A stretch of 64,000 nt of DNA, from contig NZ_CP004350.1 in NCBI RefSeq assembly GCF_000550785.1, forward strand, positions 972,009-1,036,008, in the 5' to 3' direction. The translations under genes were made by a program, and so were the position numbers. Positions within the stretch are counted from its first letter, which is position 1; the number at the start of each line of letters is the position of its first letter. A model generated the notes under the pieces. That model made no database searches and had not been told where the DNA came from. It saw only the letters and a program-made list of their open reading frames with translations. Positions 24,979 to 34,113 of the stretch are shown here, piece by piece. Source of the stretch: Corynebacterium casei LMG S-19264 (lineage in GTDB: Bacteria; Actinomycetota; Actinomycetes; Mycobacteriales; Mycobacteriaceae).

Positions 24979-26208
24979 ATGCCTACCACCTTTGAATGCC
25001 TCACCGGCCCCGTCGCCGGAATCGACACCCACACCGATACCCACACCGTTGCCATCATTTCGGACACTGGCCGGCACATCGCCACTGACACCTTCCCCGC
25101 CACCAACTTGGGCTACAAGGCGATCTCAGAGTTCATAGCAACTTCCGGTGTCACCACCGTCGGTGTGGAAGGCACCAGCTCTTATGGAGCAGGCCTGACA
25201 CGGTACCTTCGTACCCAGAAGTACACAATCGTAGAAGTCCTGCGCCCGACCCGGACAGTTCGACGCCGGGATGGAAAATCAGATCCCGTTGATGCAGTAG
25301 CTGCCGCCCGCCAGGTACTCGCCGGGGAAGCCTTAAGCATCCCGAAAGACACCTCCGGGCCCGTGGAATCCCTTCGTGGGTTGCAGATCACTCGCCGTCA
25401 GATCGTGATGACTGCAGCGAAACTGATGACAACGATCAAATCGTTGCTGGTCACAGCACCTGATGAAATTCGGTGCCGCTATAGTGCGATGTCTACATTA
25501 GTCATGGTGGAGTCATTATCGCGTTGCCGACCTTCAGCAGACCTGGCCGATCCCAGAAATGGTGTGCTTTTCGCGTTGAAGACCTTAGCGTCCACTTATC
25601 GTGATTTGCAAGAACAGGCCACTCAGATAGAAGAGCACATCAGCATCCTGGTTGAAATTATCAATCCGCATGTGACGTCGATATTTGGGTGTGGCTCCGT
25701 GGTGGCTGCCGATCTGATTGTCAGTGTTGGGGACAATCCAAGCCGGATTCACTCCGAAGCAGCATTAGCCCATCTGTGTGGGGTAGCACCGATTCCGGCT
25801 AGCTCGGGAAGAACACATCGGCATCGACTCAACCGGGGCGGTGATCGCCGAGCTAACGCCGCGTTGCACCGCATTGCGTTGGTGCGGATGCACCATGAGC
25901 AACGCACCAGGGACTACGTAACCAAGCGCACCAAGGAAGGATTGTCGAAAAAGGAGATCTTACGGTGCCTAAAACGCGCCATCGCCAGGGAAGTCTACCG
26001 AGTGCTGTGCCAGAATCAGACGGCTACCTCATCAGGACAGATCGGGGTCGCTGAACTCAAAGCCCGACGAGTCGAAAGACAGCTGTCGCAAGCCCAGATT
26101 GCCGAAAAACTCGGGTGCAAGCCAGCAAGGATAAGTGATATAGAAACCGGCAAGCGCCCACTACCCCAGTTAAGAACAGCTTACGAACAACTTCTCAATC
26201 CCGCTTGA
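24979..26208 (+). CDS. IS110-family recombinase with C-terminal XRE-type HTH
   Basis: The 409-residue protein has an N-terminal DEDD RuvC-like domain (AGIDTHTDTH, VGVEGTSSYG, RRDGKSDPVDA) and a transposase_20 domain containing the serine motif (LCGVAPIPASSGRTHRHRL). After the usual end there is a further segment (about 355-405: LSQAQIAEKLGCKPARISDI) that reads as an XRE-family helix-turn-helix, which is not part of the standard IS110 layout. Element 2 has the same extension, so it is a stable feature of this subgroup. Confidence 0.92.
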   Translation: MPTTFECLTGPVAGIDTHTDTHTVAIISDTGRHIATDTFPATNLGYKAISEFIATSGVTTVGVEGTSSYGAGLTRYLRTQKYTIVEVLRPTRTVRRRDGKSDPVDAVAAARQVLAGEALSIPKDTSGPVESLRGLQITRRQIVMTAAKLMTTIKSLLVTAPDEIRCRYSAMSTLVMVESLSRCRPSADLADPRNGVLFALKTLASTYRDLQEQATQIEEHISILVEIINPHVTSIFGCGSVVAADLIVSVGDNPSRIHSEAALAHLCGVAPIPASSGRTHRHRLNRGGDRRANAALHRIALVRMHHEQRTRDYVTKRTKEGLSKKEILRCLKRAIAREVYRVLCQNQTATSSGQIGVAELKARRVERQLSQAQIAEKLGCKPARISDIETGKRPLPQLRTAYEQLLNPA

Positions 26209-26231
26209 CACAACATAGGAGCATCACGCTC

Positions 26232-26591
26232 TGGCGGTACCACGTGGCTTACCGGATCGAAGCCTATCCGATAGAGTCGGTACAGACTTCCTAATCAGCC
26301 ACCCCACCACCGGCCTATGCAACAACCTCGGTGACAACTACATGCGACAAGGCCTGGTTCGTACCCACGCCCCGACCGACTAACTAAGACGAGCCCTAGC
26401 AGCACCCCAAGCACCAAGAGAGCTGCCCTCCAAGTCTCAACCCCAGTTCCAACAACTCGGAATGCTTAGGTCACAGGTACTCGGAACACCAGCACCAGTT
26501 CATCGCAGTCACCACAATTGGACAAGAGTAATGAATATCCCCAGTTGGTAAACACAATGCATAGTCTATAAGGGGCTAGTCTGCAATCTTC
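26232..26591. other. gene-free segment, probably decayed DNA
   Basis: It begins with the 8-base target duplication of IS256 copy 1. A short plus-strand frame through about 26242-26385 reads like protein (DFLISHPTTGLCNNLGDNYM) but has no start or known relatives. I take it as a remnant of a gene or an older insertion disrupted by IS256. Confidence 0.35.
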
Positions 26592-27395
26592 TTAATCTTC
26601 GGTAGCTTCGTAGTCATTTTGGTTTTGCAACGAATCCCGCCCAACGAATTCAATCACGCGTTCATAGATTAGCTCATATATAGAGTCCTGGTAGTGGTAA
26701 GGTGCCTGCCCCCAACGGTGCCCTCCGGACATGAGTGGAGTTTGGTCTGAGAGTCCGGCGACTGGGAAACTCATTGCTTCAAGCAGCTGGTACAGCTCCC
26801 TGAGTCGTTCATTCATTTTAGGCGCCCATTTTAGGTGATTCTTTGCCCGGGTAGCATCAATGCTGGAATCGCTCTTGTCGTATGCCAGCGCGAGTGGGAT
26901 ATCTAATATCAGGGTTTTCTCAAAGAGATTGCGTTCAAGGAGGAAATTTTTGAAAGCTATAGCCTCACGAGCAAAAGCACCATAGAAAGCATCAGTTCCG
27001 AATTCCAGGTGTTGAGTTCCGAGGTCTTCATAGCGACCAACGAGAGCAGACTTATTTTCGATTGTCGGCGTAAAAACTCCACCGTCGGGATACTTCATCA
27101 CCCCACGTCGCTCGTCAATAAGGTCAATAATTAGTATGTCGATTTCTTCTTTTTGTTCCTCGAGGCCGTTTAGTAATGAACCTTGAAAATCCCTTGACGC
27201 CATTCTCTTTTGAAATGCGGACTTAATTTTGTTGAAATCAAAACCTGTAGTCGGTGCAGGGTGAAATGCCGAAACAAGTGATTGCCTGGCGACTGTTCCA
27301 ACTCTTTCGAGTCCATTTTCTTGACCTACCATTTCGTACATGTCGCGACCTACGCATGAGCCAAACAAGAACGTTCGAATCGTTTGTTCCGGCAT
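26592..27395 (-). CDS. DUF6270-type protein of polysaccharide loci
   Basis: The 267-residue protein begins MPEQTIRTFLFGSCVGRDM and continues with VARQSLVSAFHP, the signature opening of the DUF6270 family found in capsule and surface-glycan clusters. An FGSC motif followed by a late SGGHRWGQAPYHY block suggests an SGNH/GDSL-like esterase or acyltransferase arrangement. The ATG at 27395 is preceded by GGGAGGAA, so the longer upstream frame is rejected. It is transcribed leftward, alone. The role is inferred from context only. Confidence 0.7.
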   Translation of the reverse strand: MPEQTIRTFLFGSCVGRDMYEMVGQENGLERVGTVARQSLVSAFHPAPTTGFDFNKIKSAFQKRMASRDFQGSLLNGLEEQKEEIDILIIDLIDERRGVMKYPDGGVFTPTIENKSALVGRYEDLGTQHLEFGTDAFYGAFAREAIAFKNFLLERNLFEKTLILDIPLALAYDKSDSSIDATRAKNHLKWAPKMNERLRELYQLLEAMSFPVAGLSDQTPLMSGGHRWGQAPYHYQDSIYELIYERVIEFVGRDSLQNQNDYEATED

Positions 27396-28142
27396 AAATT
27401 CCTCCCAGTAGAAGATGATTGAATCCGAGCTGTAGGAAAGCCGGTTAGCCCTGTCCGGGTCCATCCTCGGAATATCCGATCTTTAAATCTATCACTCGTC
27501 GATTTTTGGTCATTTGTGTTCCGAGTACGCTACCACAAGCCGATAATTGTCGCAGGTTCCTTCGCGTTTCCTAAAATCGATACACGAGTCGCGTTTGGAG
27601 TGATTGGTCAAGCTTGTTGAATGCTCCAGTAGCGTGGTGTATCTGTAAGTCTCGGTGAGGACCCGATAAAAGATGTGGGAGATAGCTGTAGTTTGGTTTC
27701 ATGCGGAGCTACAACTGGTAAACAGCGGTGGGGAAGCGAGGAATCTTGAACATGAAATAGTTGGTTCCTCCATGGTCCGATGATTGTGCCTCTCAAGCGT
27801 TGACAGGCGTTTATCTAGAATTCTCAATGTTGGATGAAACGCGATTTCAGAAATTGAGTTGGACAATTAGTAGATATTTCATCTGTTCAGTCATTTGGCG
27901 TACAGCAATGGAAATGTCTGTCAATTATATTTTGATACGAAATGCGCTGGTAGGGACGGGTGTTTCCTGTTGAGTACTTGCCAGAATCGAGTTTTAACCC
28001 GCGCACAGTTCGTTATTTTTAGTTACACTGTTCCGTTGGTACTGCTTGTTTGAAATCGGTGAAGACTATAATGGCCTTGGAATGGTATTTCAATGGGTAA
28101 AAGAAAAGATTGAAATATACGAACCTATATGGGGAGAGCCAA
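27396..28142. other. AT-rich divergent intergenic region
   Basis: About 750 bases between two divergent genes. No credible coding frame was found; a 70-codon frame at 27761-27973 lacks a ribosome site. A TATAAT at 28067-28072 could be the -10 element for the giant glycosyltransferase gene, 71 bases upstream of its start. Otherwise nothing identifiable is present. Confidence 0.4.
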
Positions 28143-31100
28143 ATGTACAGTGATGAAAAACGTGACTCCAACGAGATAAACAAACTGAAATCGGCAAATA
28201 TTCGACGAAACCCCGATGCTGTTGCCTCGGAGATGTCTGTCTTGAGGGAGCAAGTGCGCCGCCAGAACGATTCAGTCTCAAAAGGTGCGTTTGCGGATTT
28301 GAAACGTCGTCTCGCAGAAGCCTCTACTGCACTGTCTGAAGCTCGTGAAGAAATCCAAGAGCTGAGTGGGGACAATGCAAAGCTGGAGCGGAGGCTTGAA
28401 GCGTTGCGAAATTCAAGGTCATTCCGCGTTGGCTATCAACTTGGGGAACCCGTTCGATTCTTGAGGAAATACCTTGCCAAAGCGGACGTCAAATCTCTGA
28501 AATCGATGGTGACGGAAAAGAAGTTAAACAAGACACGAGGCGCCGGGCAGCGCGGCAGAGCGACAACTGTACGCAACGAACAAACTCATCAGGGGGATTC
28601 AAAGGATAGTGAGAAGCAGGCGTTAAAGGAGAAATCCCGTCTCAGTTTGAAGAAAAGTCAGGCTGGTCTTAAAGAGTTCGAAACCGAATTGAAGCGCCTT
28701 TGGTATGATGCCGGCAAGATTAGCGAGTCATACGATCTTATTCATCGGACGAGTGTTGATACTTCGCAAGATGAAAAGTTGACCCGGCTTATAAAGCAAG
28801 TCAAGGGCGAGTACAGACTTTTTAATAGTGAGATCGTTTTGTCGTCAATGGAAGGTGGAGCAAGCTACATTCCAGAGCTAGGGCGCGTTATGTACTGTGT
28901 TCACTCGACTCCAGTATTTAACTCAAACGGATACTCCACGCGTACCCGAGGGGTAGCTTCGGGGGTTGCAGAAGGCTCACACCATATGGTTGTCGTTTCG
29001 CGTGCAGGATATCCGTGGGACACAGCTACTGATGTGAAGGCCCCAGGCGAACAACGCACGTTGAAGCGTCTGGATGGAGTCGATTATATCCATAATCCGG
29101 GTCCCAAACTCGGAGACATCGCGATGGACCATTACTTCACTATCGCCGCAGATACCTTTGTTCGTGAGGCAAGAAACCTTCGTCCAGAAGTTATTCAGTC
29201 GGCATCAAATCATCGCACGGCTCTCCCAGCGTTACTAGCTGCACGACGTGTTGGGGTCCCATTCGTGTACGAGGTACGTGGGCTCTGGGAATATTCAGAG
29301 GCAGCTAGGAAGCCTAGTTTTTCGGGTTCTGAGCGGTTTGAATTGATGAAAGATCTCGAAACTTTTGTATGCAAGAATGCAGATAAGGTTCTAGCCATTA
29401 CATCCCAGGTAGCGGAGGAGCTAATTGCAAGGGGAGTTGATCGAGACAGGATTGAGCTAGTGCCGAATGGCGTCGATTCTTCAAGGTTCCTGCCGTATCC
29501 TAAAGACGAGTACTTCGCTAAGACTCGGAAGATTGACGTAGATGCACCTGTTATTGGTTTCGCGGGAAGCATCGTGGGTTACGAAGGTCTTGACCTTCTC
29601 GTGAAAGCCTCTGCAAAACTTGGAAAAGCAGGTATCAAACACCAGATTGCTATTGCTGGCTCGGGCTCAGCTGAGCCCGGGTTACGCAAACTTGCCAAAG
29701 AATTGCCAGCTTCCAATGTCAGATTCCTGGGTAGGCTGCCCCAGAACCAGATTCCACGTTTGATCAGTACCTTCGATATCGTTGCATGCCCGAGAGAATC
29801 TCACCAGGTTACTGAACTTGTCTCACCACTCAAGCCTCTAGAAGCGTTTGCATCCGGTAGAGCAACAATCCTTTCCGATGTCGCACCAAATCTCGAATTG
29901 GCAGGGAAGGACGATTCGAGAGCTCTTACTTTCAGGAAGGGTGACCTTGAATCGCTCGTCGAGGCTTTGAGCACATTGATTCAGGATGCTGATTTACGCC
30001 GAGAATTGGGAAGGTCGAGTCGTCAATGGGTAATGGAGGAGCGCAATTGGAATGCAATTGGAAAGACATTTTCCGCGGTTTACAAGGAAGTCGTACGCAA
30101 CCGTAAAGCTGAGCGACTCGATAGCGCTGAGACCATTTCTCCATCAAAACTGAAAGTGGGGGTAATTGCCGATGAGTTTACCCGCACGACTATCGCCGGA
30201 ACATTTGATATCACTCTATTACATCCGGCTGACTGGAAGAACCAGTTCGAGAAGACTGATTTCGACCTCATTTTTGTCGAATCAGCGTGGGAGGGCAATG
30301 ACGGGCTCTGGCATCGCGCTGTCGGGTTCTACTCGGAAGACGAGTCTCGGTCTCTTTTCGAACTGCTTGAAAAGGCAAAAGACCTAGGAATACCTACCGT
30401 ATTTTGGAATAAAGAGGACCCCGTACATTTCAAGCGGTTCTCCACAACTGCGGTTAAGTTTGACTACGTATTTACTACTGATGCGAATCTGATTCAGAAG
30501 TATCTGGAGCTGCCTAATAATCAAATTAAGAGCGTAAGTTCGATGCCGTTCTTCGCGCAACCAGAGCTCCATAATCCGTTGGTGGAATCCCACCCAGCAG
30601 ATACATATGCCTTTGCCGGAACGTACTATGGGGAAAGATATGCTTCGCGATCGAAAGCCCTCGACGTTCTGTTATCTTCAGCGAAGAAGTATGGCTTGGA
30701 AATTTTTGACAGGCAGGCAAGTAATCCGGACTCCCCGTACCAGTTCCCCGAGGAGTATAAGGTGTATGTCAAGGGAGCACTTCCCTATGACGAGGTTATT
30801 TCCACATACGCTTCCAACATTGCGCATCTAAATGTAAGCTCGGTTGATAATTCTCCTACGATGTTTTCACGCCGGGTTGCGGAAATACCCGCTTGCGGTG
30901 GCATCGTCCTGAGCACACCGAGCCGTGGAATCAAGGAATCTTTGGGTGAAAACATTGCGACCTCGAACTCCATCGATACTTTGGATACTTGGTTATCTGC
31001 TTGGAAAAACGACCCGGTTCTCCGTAATAATGAAGCATGGCGTCAAATGAGAACCATTTATCGTGCTCATACTTCAGATACAGCATTAAGTATCCTGGTA

Positions 31101-32585
31101 AGGACCATCGGCCTAAGTCATCCTGGATTAGTATTACCGAGTTATGCGGTTTTGGTAGATGACCTAAATGAGACGATTTCGGCGGAAATTTTGCGACAGT
31201 CTCTCCGCCCTGTGTCAGTAGTATCTTCTTCAGTCTCATCAGGACAATCAGAGCTCGAAGAAGAGGGGATCGAAGTTATAGCTGATGTTGATTCAACGGA
31301 AGCTATCTTTGCTGGAGCTTGGGTTTCGAATGCAAACAGGACTTTCTATGAAGATTTGCTGTTGCCAACGCGTTTTGGACAATGGAACTCACTTATCGCA
31401 TTTGAACCTGAATCCCTCGATGAGAGGATAAGTCCTGTTTTTGTGGGTCCGGAGACTATGGATTCTAGTTCAACTCATAATTCCGGACGTCTGGATAGGA
31501 TTGAGGCTTCATCCAAGGATCCCGCGGTCGGTGTCCTGATGCCAGAGAGCGACCGTCAACTTGAGTCGAGCCCAGAAATCGTAGATGAGGAGCACGACCA
31601 AACACCGAGCCATAGAACTATTCTCATTGCCGGGCATGACTTGAAGTTTGCAACGAGCTTGATTGACTCTTTGAATAAAGAGGGCCATACAGTGCTCATT
31701 GATAAGTGGGATTCACATGCGAAACATGATGTTGAACGTTCTCGAGCTCTATTAGCGCAGTCTGACATAGTTTTTTGTGAGTGGGGTTTGGGTAACGCGG
31801 TGTGGTACTCCCACAACGTAAGCGAAGACCAACGGCTTGTAGTTCGTGTGCATCTTCAAGAAATTCAACTTCCGTACTTGAAGAAGATCGATAACAGTAA
31901 GGTCGACAAGTTTATATTTGTTGGTGAGTTAATTCGTCGGACAGCTATCTTGTCTCACGGAGTAAAAGGTGACAAGTCCGTTGTGATCCCGAATGGTGTT
32001 GAGGCAGAAAAGTTGGCGCTTCCGAAGAAGGAGGGAGCTGAATTTAACATTGGGTTCGTAGGTATGATTCCTCAGCGAAAAAGGCTTGATCTTGCAATTG
32101 ATCTTGTGGAAAGGCTGCTGAAAGTAGACTCACGGTACTCGCTTCTTGTCCGAGGAAAGCGGCCGGATGACTACCCATGGATGAAGAACCGCGTTGAGGA
32201 AATGCGTTACTACGATGAACAGTTCGACAGGATCGAGCGAATCAATGCTAATTATCCAGGTGCAGTGAAATTAATCGACTTCGGAGACGATATGGAAGAT
32301 TGGTATCGCAACGTAGGAGTAGTTGTATCGACTAGCGATTATGAATCCTTCCACTTTACGATTGCGGATGGGGCAGCATCTGGCGCAGTGCCTGTCAGTC
32401 TCTCATGGCCCGGTTCGGATTTGATCTATCCAGAAAAATGGCTCTTCCCTAATATCTCTTCTATGGCGGACGCGATTCTAGACGGTTCAATCGATGGATT
32501 AGAAGCTGCAGAGTTTATTAAGCGGGAGTTTGACTCCTCCAAAGTAAATGAAGCGCTTCGTCGAGCGATAACGAATGAGGCCTAG
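28143..32585 (+). CDS. giant protein with three glycosyltransferase domains
   Basis: The 1480-residue protein has an N-terminal coiled coil (about 35-85) with the RNSRSFRVGYQLGEPVRFLRK-like segment often seen in surface-glycan transferases, then a first GT4 domain (about 245-650; YEVRGLWEYSE, LVPNGVDSSRF, IGFAGSIVGYEGLDLLV). Next is a CgeB-like glycosyltransferase domain (about 660-1000; FAGTYYGERYASRSKALDVL, SRRVAEIPACGG). A linker precedes a third GT-B domain (about 1150-1475; VIPNGVEAEKL, NIGFVGMIPQRKRLDLAIDL). GGGGAG precedes the ATG at 28143. It probably builds a multi-sugar repeat by itself. Confidence 0.82.
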   Translation: MYSDEKRDSNEINKLKSANIRRNPDAVASEMSVLREQVRRQNDSVSKGAFADLKRRLAEASTALSEAREEIQELSGDNAKLERRLEALRNSRSFRVGYQLGEPVRFLRKYLAKADVKSLKSMVTEKKLNKTRGAGQRGRATTVRNEQTHQGDSKDSEKQALKEKSRLSLKKSQAGLKEFETELKRLWYDAGKISESYDLIHRTSVDTSQDEKLTRLIKQVKGEYRLFNSEIVLSSMEGGASYIPELGRVMYCVHSTPVFNSNGYSTRTRGVASGVAEGSHHMVVVSRAGYPWDTATDVKAPGEQRTLKRLDGVDYIHNPGPKLGDIAMDHYFTIAADTFVREARNLRPEVIQSASNHRTALPALLAARRVGVPFVYEVRGLWEYSEAARKPSFSGSERFELMKDLETFVCKNADKVLAITSQVAEELIARGVDRDRIELVPNGVDSSRFLPYPKDEYFAKTRKIDVDAPVIGFAGSIVGYEGLDLLVKASAKLGKAGIKHQIAIAGSGSAEPGLRKLAKELPASNVRFLGRLPQNQIPRLISTFDIVACPRESHQVTELVSPLKPLEAFASGRATILSDVAPNLELAGKDDSRALTFRKGDLESLVEALSTLIQDADLRRELGRSSRQWVMEERNWNAIGKTFSAVYKEVVRNRKAERLDSAETISPSKLKVGVIADEFTRTTIAGTFDITLLHPADWKNQFEKTDFDLIFVESAWEGNDGLWHRAVGFYSEDESRSLFELLEKAKDLGIPTVFWNKEDPVHFKRFSTTAVKFDYVFTTDANLIQKYLELPNNQIKSVSSMPFFAQPELHNPLVESHPADTYAFAGTYYGERYASRSKALDVLLSSAKKYGLEIFDRQASNPDSPYQFPEEYKVYVKGALPYDEVISTYASNIAHLNVSSVDNSPTMFSRRVAEIPACGGIVLSTPSRGIKESLGENIATSNSIDTLDTWLSAWKNDPVLRNNEAWRQMRTIYRAHTSDTALSILVRTIGLSHPGLVLPSYAVLVDDLNETISAEILRQSLRPVSVVSSSVSSGQSELEEEGIEVIADVDSTEAIFAGAWVSNANRTFYEDLLLPTRFGQWNSLIAFEPESLDERISPVFVGPETMDSSSTHNSGRLDRIEASSKDPAVGVLMPESDRQLESSPEIVDEEHDQTPSHRTILIAGHDLKFATSLIDSLNKEGHTVLIDKWDSHAKHDVERSRALLAQSDIVFCEWGLGNAVWYSHNVSEDQRLVVRVHLQEIQLPYLKKIDNSKVDKFIFVGELIRRTAILSHGVKGDKSVVIPNGVEAEKLALPKKEGAEFNIGFVGMIPQRKRLDLAIDLVERLLKVDSRYSLLVRGKRPDDYPWMKNRVEEMRYYDEQFDRIERINANYPGAVKLIDFGDDMEDWYRNVGVVVSTSDYESFHFTIADGAASGAVPVSLSWPGSDLIYPEKWLFPNISSMADAILDGSIDGLEAAEFIKREFDSSKVNEALRRAITNEA

Positions 32586-32626
32586 AAGTCCCGTACCCTC
32601 AGCAGAATTGTAGTTAGAATAACTTA

Positions 32627-32660
32627 GCGGCTACCGGTCAAGGTTTTCGGTAGTCGCTTT
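32627..32660 (+). terminator. terminator of the giant glycosyltransferase gene
   Basis: GCGGCTACCG pairs with CGGTAGTCGC (one G-T) around an 11-base loop, followed by TTT. It lies 42 bases after the stop codon. The remaining bases to 32939 show no other feature. Confidence 0.65.
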
Positions 32661-32939
32661 GCTCTGGGGTGGGACGTGCACGAAGAGCCCGAGCGAATAA
32701 GAAACTCCATGGCCCGAGCTGGACAAAGCGAGACACAAACGCTGCGAATTCCGAATCGTTTTGGAGACCATTGAAATTGAAATCAGCGGTTGTAGCAGGG
32801 TTTATTCCGTCCATTGCCGGAACAATACTGGGCATTTTCGTGAATGGCTCCTAGTTAGCATCGTGTGTTATGTCTCAGCATAGCGGTATGAGAAATGCGT
32901 ACCCGGCGGGAACATCAGCCGGAATGTAAGGTGTTCGTT

Positions 32940-33863
32940 ATGGTTAATGATCGCGACGATGCTTCGAAGTGGGTAAGGACTGTTGTTGTTCCTGCTGCTG
33001 GAATGGGAATTAGGTTTTTGCCGGCGACGAAGACTGTGCCGAAAGAGCTGTTGCCGGTGGTAGATACCCCAGGTATTGAGCTTATTGCTGAGGAAGCTGC
33101 TGCTGTTGGCGCCGATAGGCTGGCCATTATTACTGCTCCTAACAAGCAGGAGGTCATGCGGCATTTCGAGGCGTTCCCTGATTTGGTTGAAACGCTCGAG
33201 TCACGCGGTAAGCAGACGCAGTCGGAGAAGGTTAAGCGTGCGCATTCGTTGTTGAATCCGATTGCGGTTGAACAAAATAAGCCACTTGGTTTGGGCCACG
33301 CTGTTGGTCTTGCGGAGTCCGTGTTGGCTGAGGATGAAGAGTTCTTCGGTGTGATGTTGCCGGATGATATTGTGCAGCCGTTGACTGCGATGGAGCAGAT
33401 GGTTGCGGTGCGTAACAAGCTTGGCGGTTCGGTGCTTCTGGCTGTTGAGGTTCCGCGGGAGCAGACTTTTAATTATGGTGTGTTTGATGTTCAGGACACT
33501 TCAGATGACCTGGTGAAGAAGGTTGTCGGGATGGTGGAAAAGCCGGATCCAGCGGATGCGCCGTCGAATTTGGTGGCCACTGGTCGTTACGTTCTGGATC
33601 GCAAGATTTTTGATGCTTTGCGTCGTATCACCCCGGGTAAAGGTGGTGAGTTGCAGTTGACGGATGCGATTGAGTTGCTGATCCAGGAGGGTGAGCCGGT
33701 GCATGTTGTGGTGCATTCGGGTACTCGTCATGATTTGGGTAATCCTGGTGGTTATATTCCGGCTAATGTTGATTTTGGTTTGAAGTCGGATGTGTATGGT
33801 CCTGCGTTGTATACGCAGTTGAAGAAGATTATTGCTGATTACGAGGCAGATGGTTGCGCTTAA
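32940..33863 (+). CDS. galU: UTP--glucose-1-phosphate uridylyltransferase
   Basis: This 307-residue GalU makes UDP-glucose from UTP and glucose-1-phosphate. The nucleotide-binding signature AAGMGIRFLPATKTVPKEL, the LPDDIV motif, VEKPDPADAPSN and GKGGELQLTDAI are all present. I use the ATG at 32940, with AAGGTG upstream, which gives the expected length. A frame from 32895 would add 15 unlikely residues. Inside the glycan island it would supply UDP-Glc, and so UDP-Gal or UDP-GlcA, for the polymer; it may be a second copy. Confidence 0.93.
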   Translation: MVNDRDDASKWVRTVVVPAAGMGIRFLPATKTVPKELLPVVDTPGIELIAEEAAAVGADRLAIITAPNKQEVMRHFEAFPDLVETLESRGKQTQSEKVKRAHSLLNPIAVEQNKPLGLGHAVGLAESVLAEDEEFFGVMLPDDIVQPLTAMEQMVAVRNKLGGSVLLAVEVPREQTFNYGVFDVQDTSDDLVKKVVGMVEKPDPADAPSNLVATGRYVLDRKIFDALRRITPGKGGELQLTDAIELLIQEGEPVHVVVHSGTRHDLGNPGGYIPANVDFGLKSDVYGPALYTQLKKIIADYEADGCA

Positions 33864-34113
33864 TGTGGTCATGTTACTTCAAGGTCCTTGTCAACTAATT
33901 GGGTAGTTATACTTTTCGTGATAGCTGCTAGAACTGGGCTGTGTCAATTTTTGTTGACGGGGAAACTCTTTGGTTTGTTGTTTAGGCCGCTTGCGCGGCG
34001 GTAGTCGTTGGTGGGGTCAGGAAGTCGTCCATTGCTTTCTTAGGGATTTCACAGGTGCTGGTGTGGAAGCGACGCCGGTTGTAGTAGGCCTCGATCCATT
34101 CGCCCACACCGAT

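Larger units (their letters stand above)
24697..26225 (+). mobile_element. IS110-family element 1, inserted in an IS256 terminal repeat
   Basis: Boundaries come from comparison with the undisturbed IS256 copy 2, whose right end reads CTTGACACGCTC. Here CTTGAC and ACGCTC are separated by 1529 bases. The left part starts GCTGATAAT and the right end is ATAGGAGCATC. No terminal inverted repeats or target duplication are evident, as expected for IS110. It encodes one recombinase preceded by about 280 non-coding bases. Confidence 0.85.
23255..26231 (+). mobile_element. IS256-family element copy 1, right end split by an IS110 element
   Basis: The left end starts GAGAGTGTCTAATGG. The right end continues to ACTTGAC at 24696, is interrupted by an IS110-family element, and resumes with ACGCTC at 26226-26231. 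An 8-base target duplication TGGCGGTA lies at 23247-23254 and 26232-26239. Terminal repeats read GAGAGTGTC and GAGCGTGTC. Apart from this interruption, it matches copy 2 at 34114-35561 at every base I compared except one (T at 24516, C at 35375). Confidence 0.9.

Noticed and set aside
26240..26400. Possible gene fragment reading DFLISHPTTGLCNNLGDNYM
   Set aside because: Only about 45 codons without a start, ribosome site or known family; noted as debris.
27761..27973. 70-codon open frame in the AT-rich gap
   Set aside because: No ribosome site and no protein-like pattern; a chance frame in AT-rich DNA.
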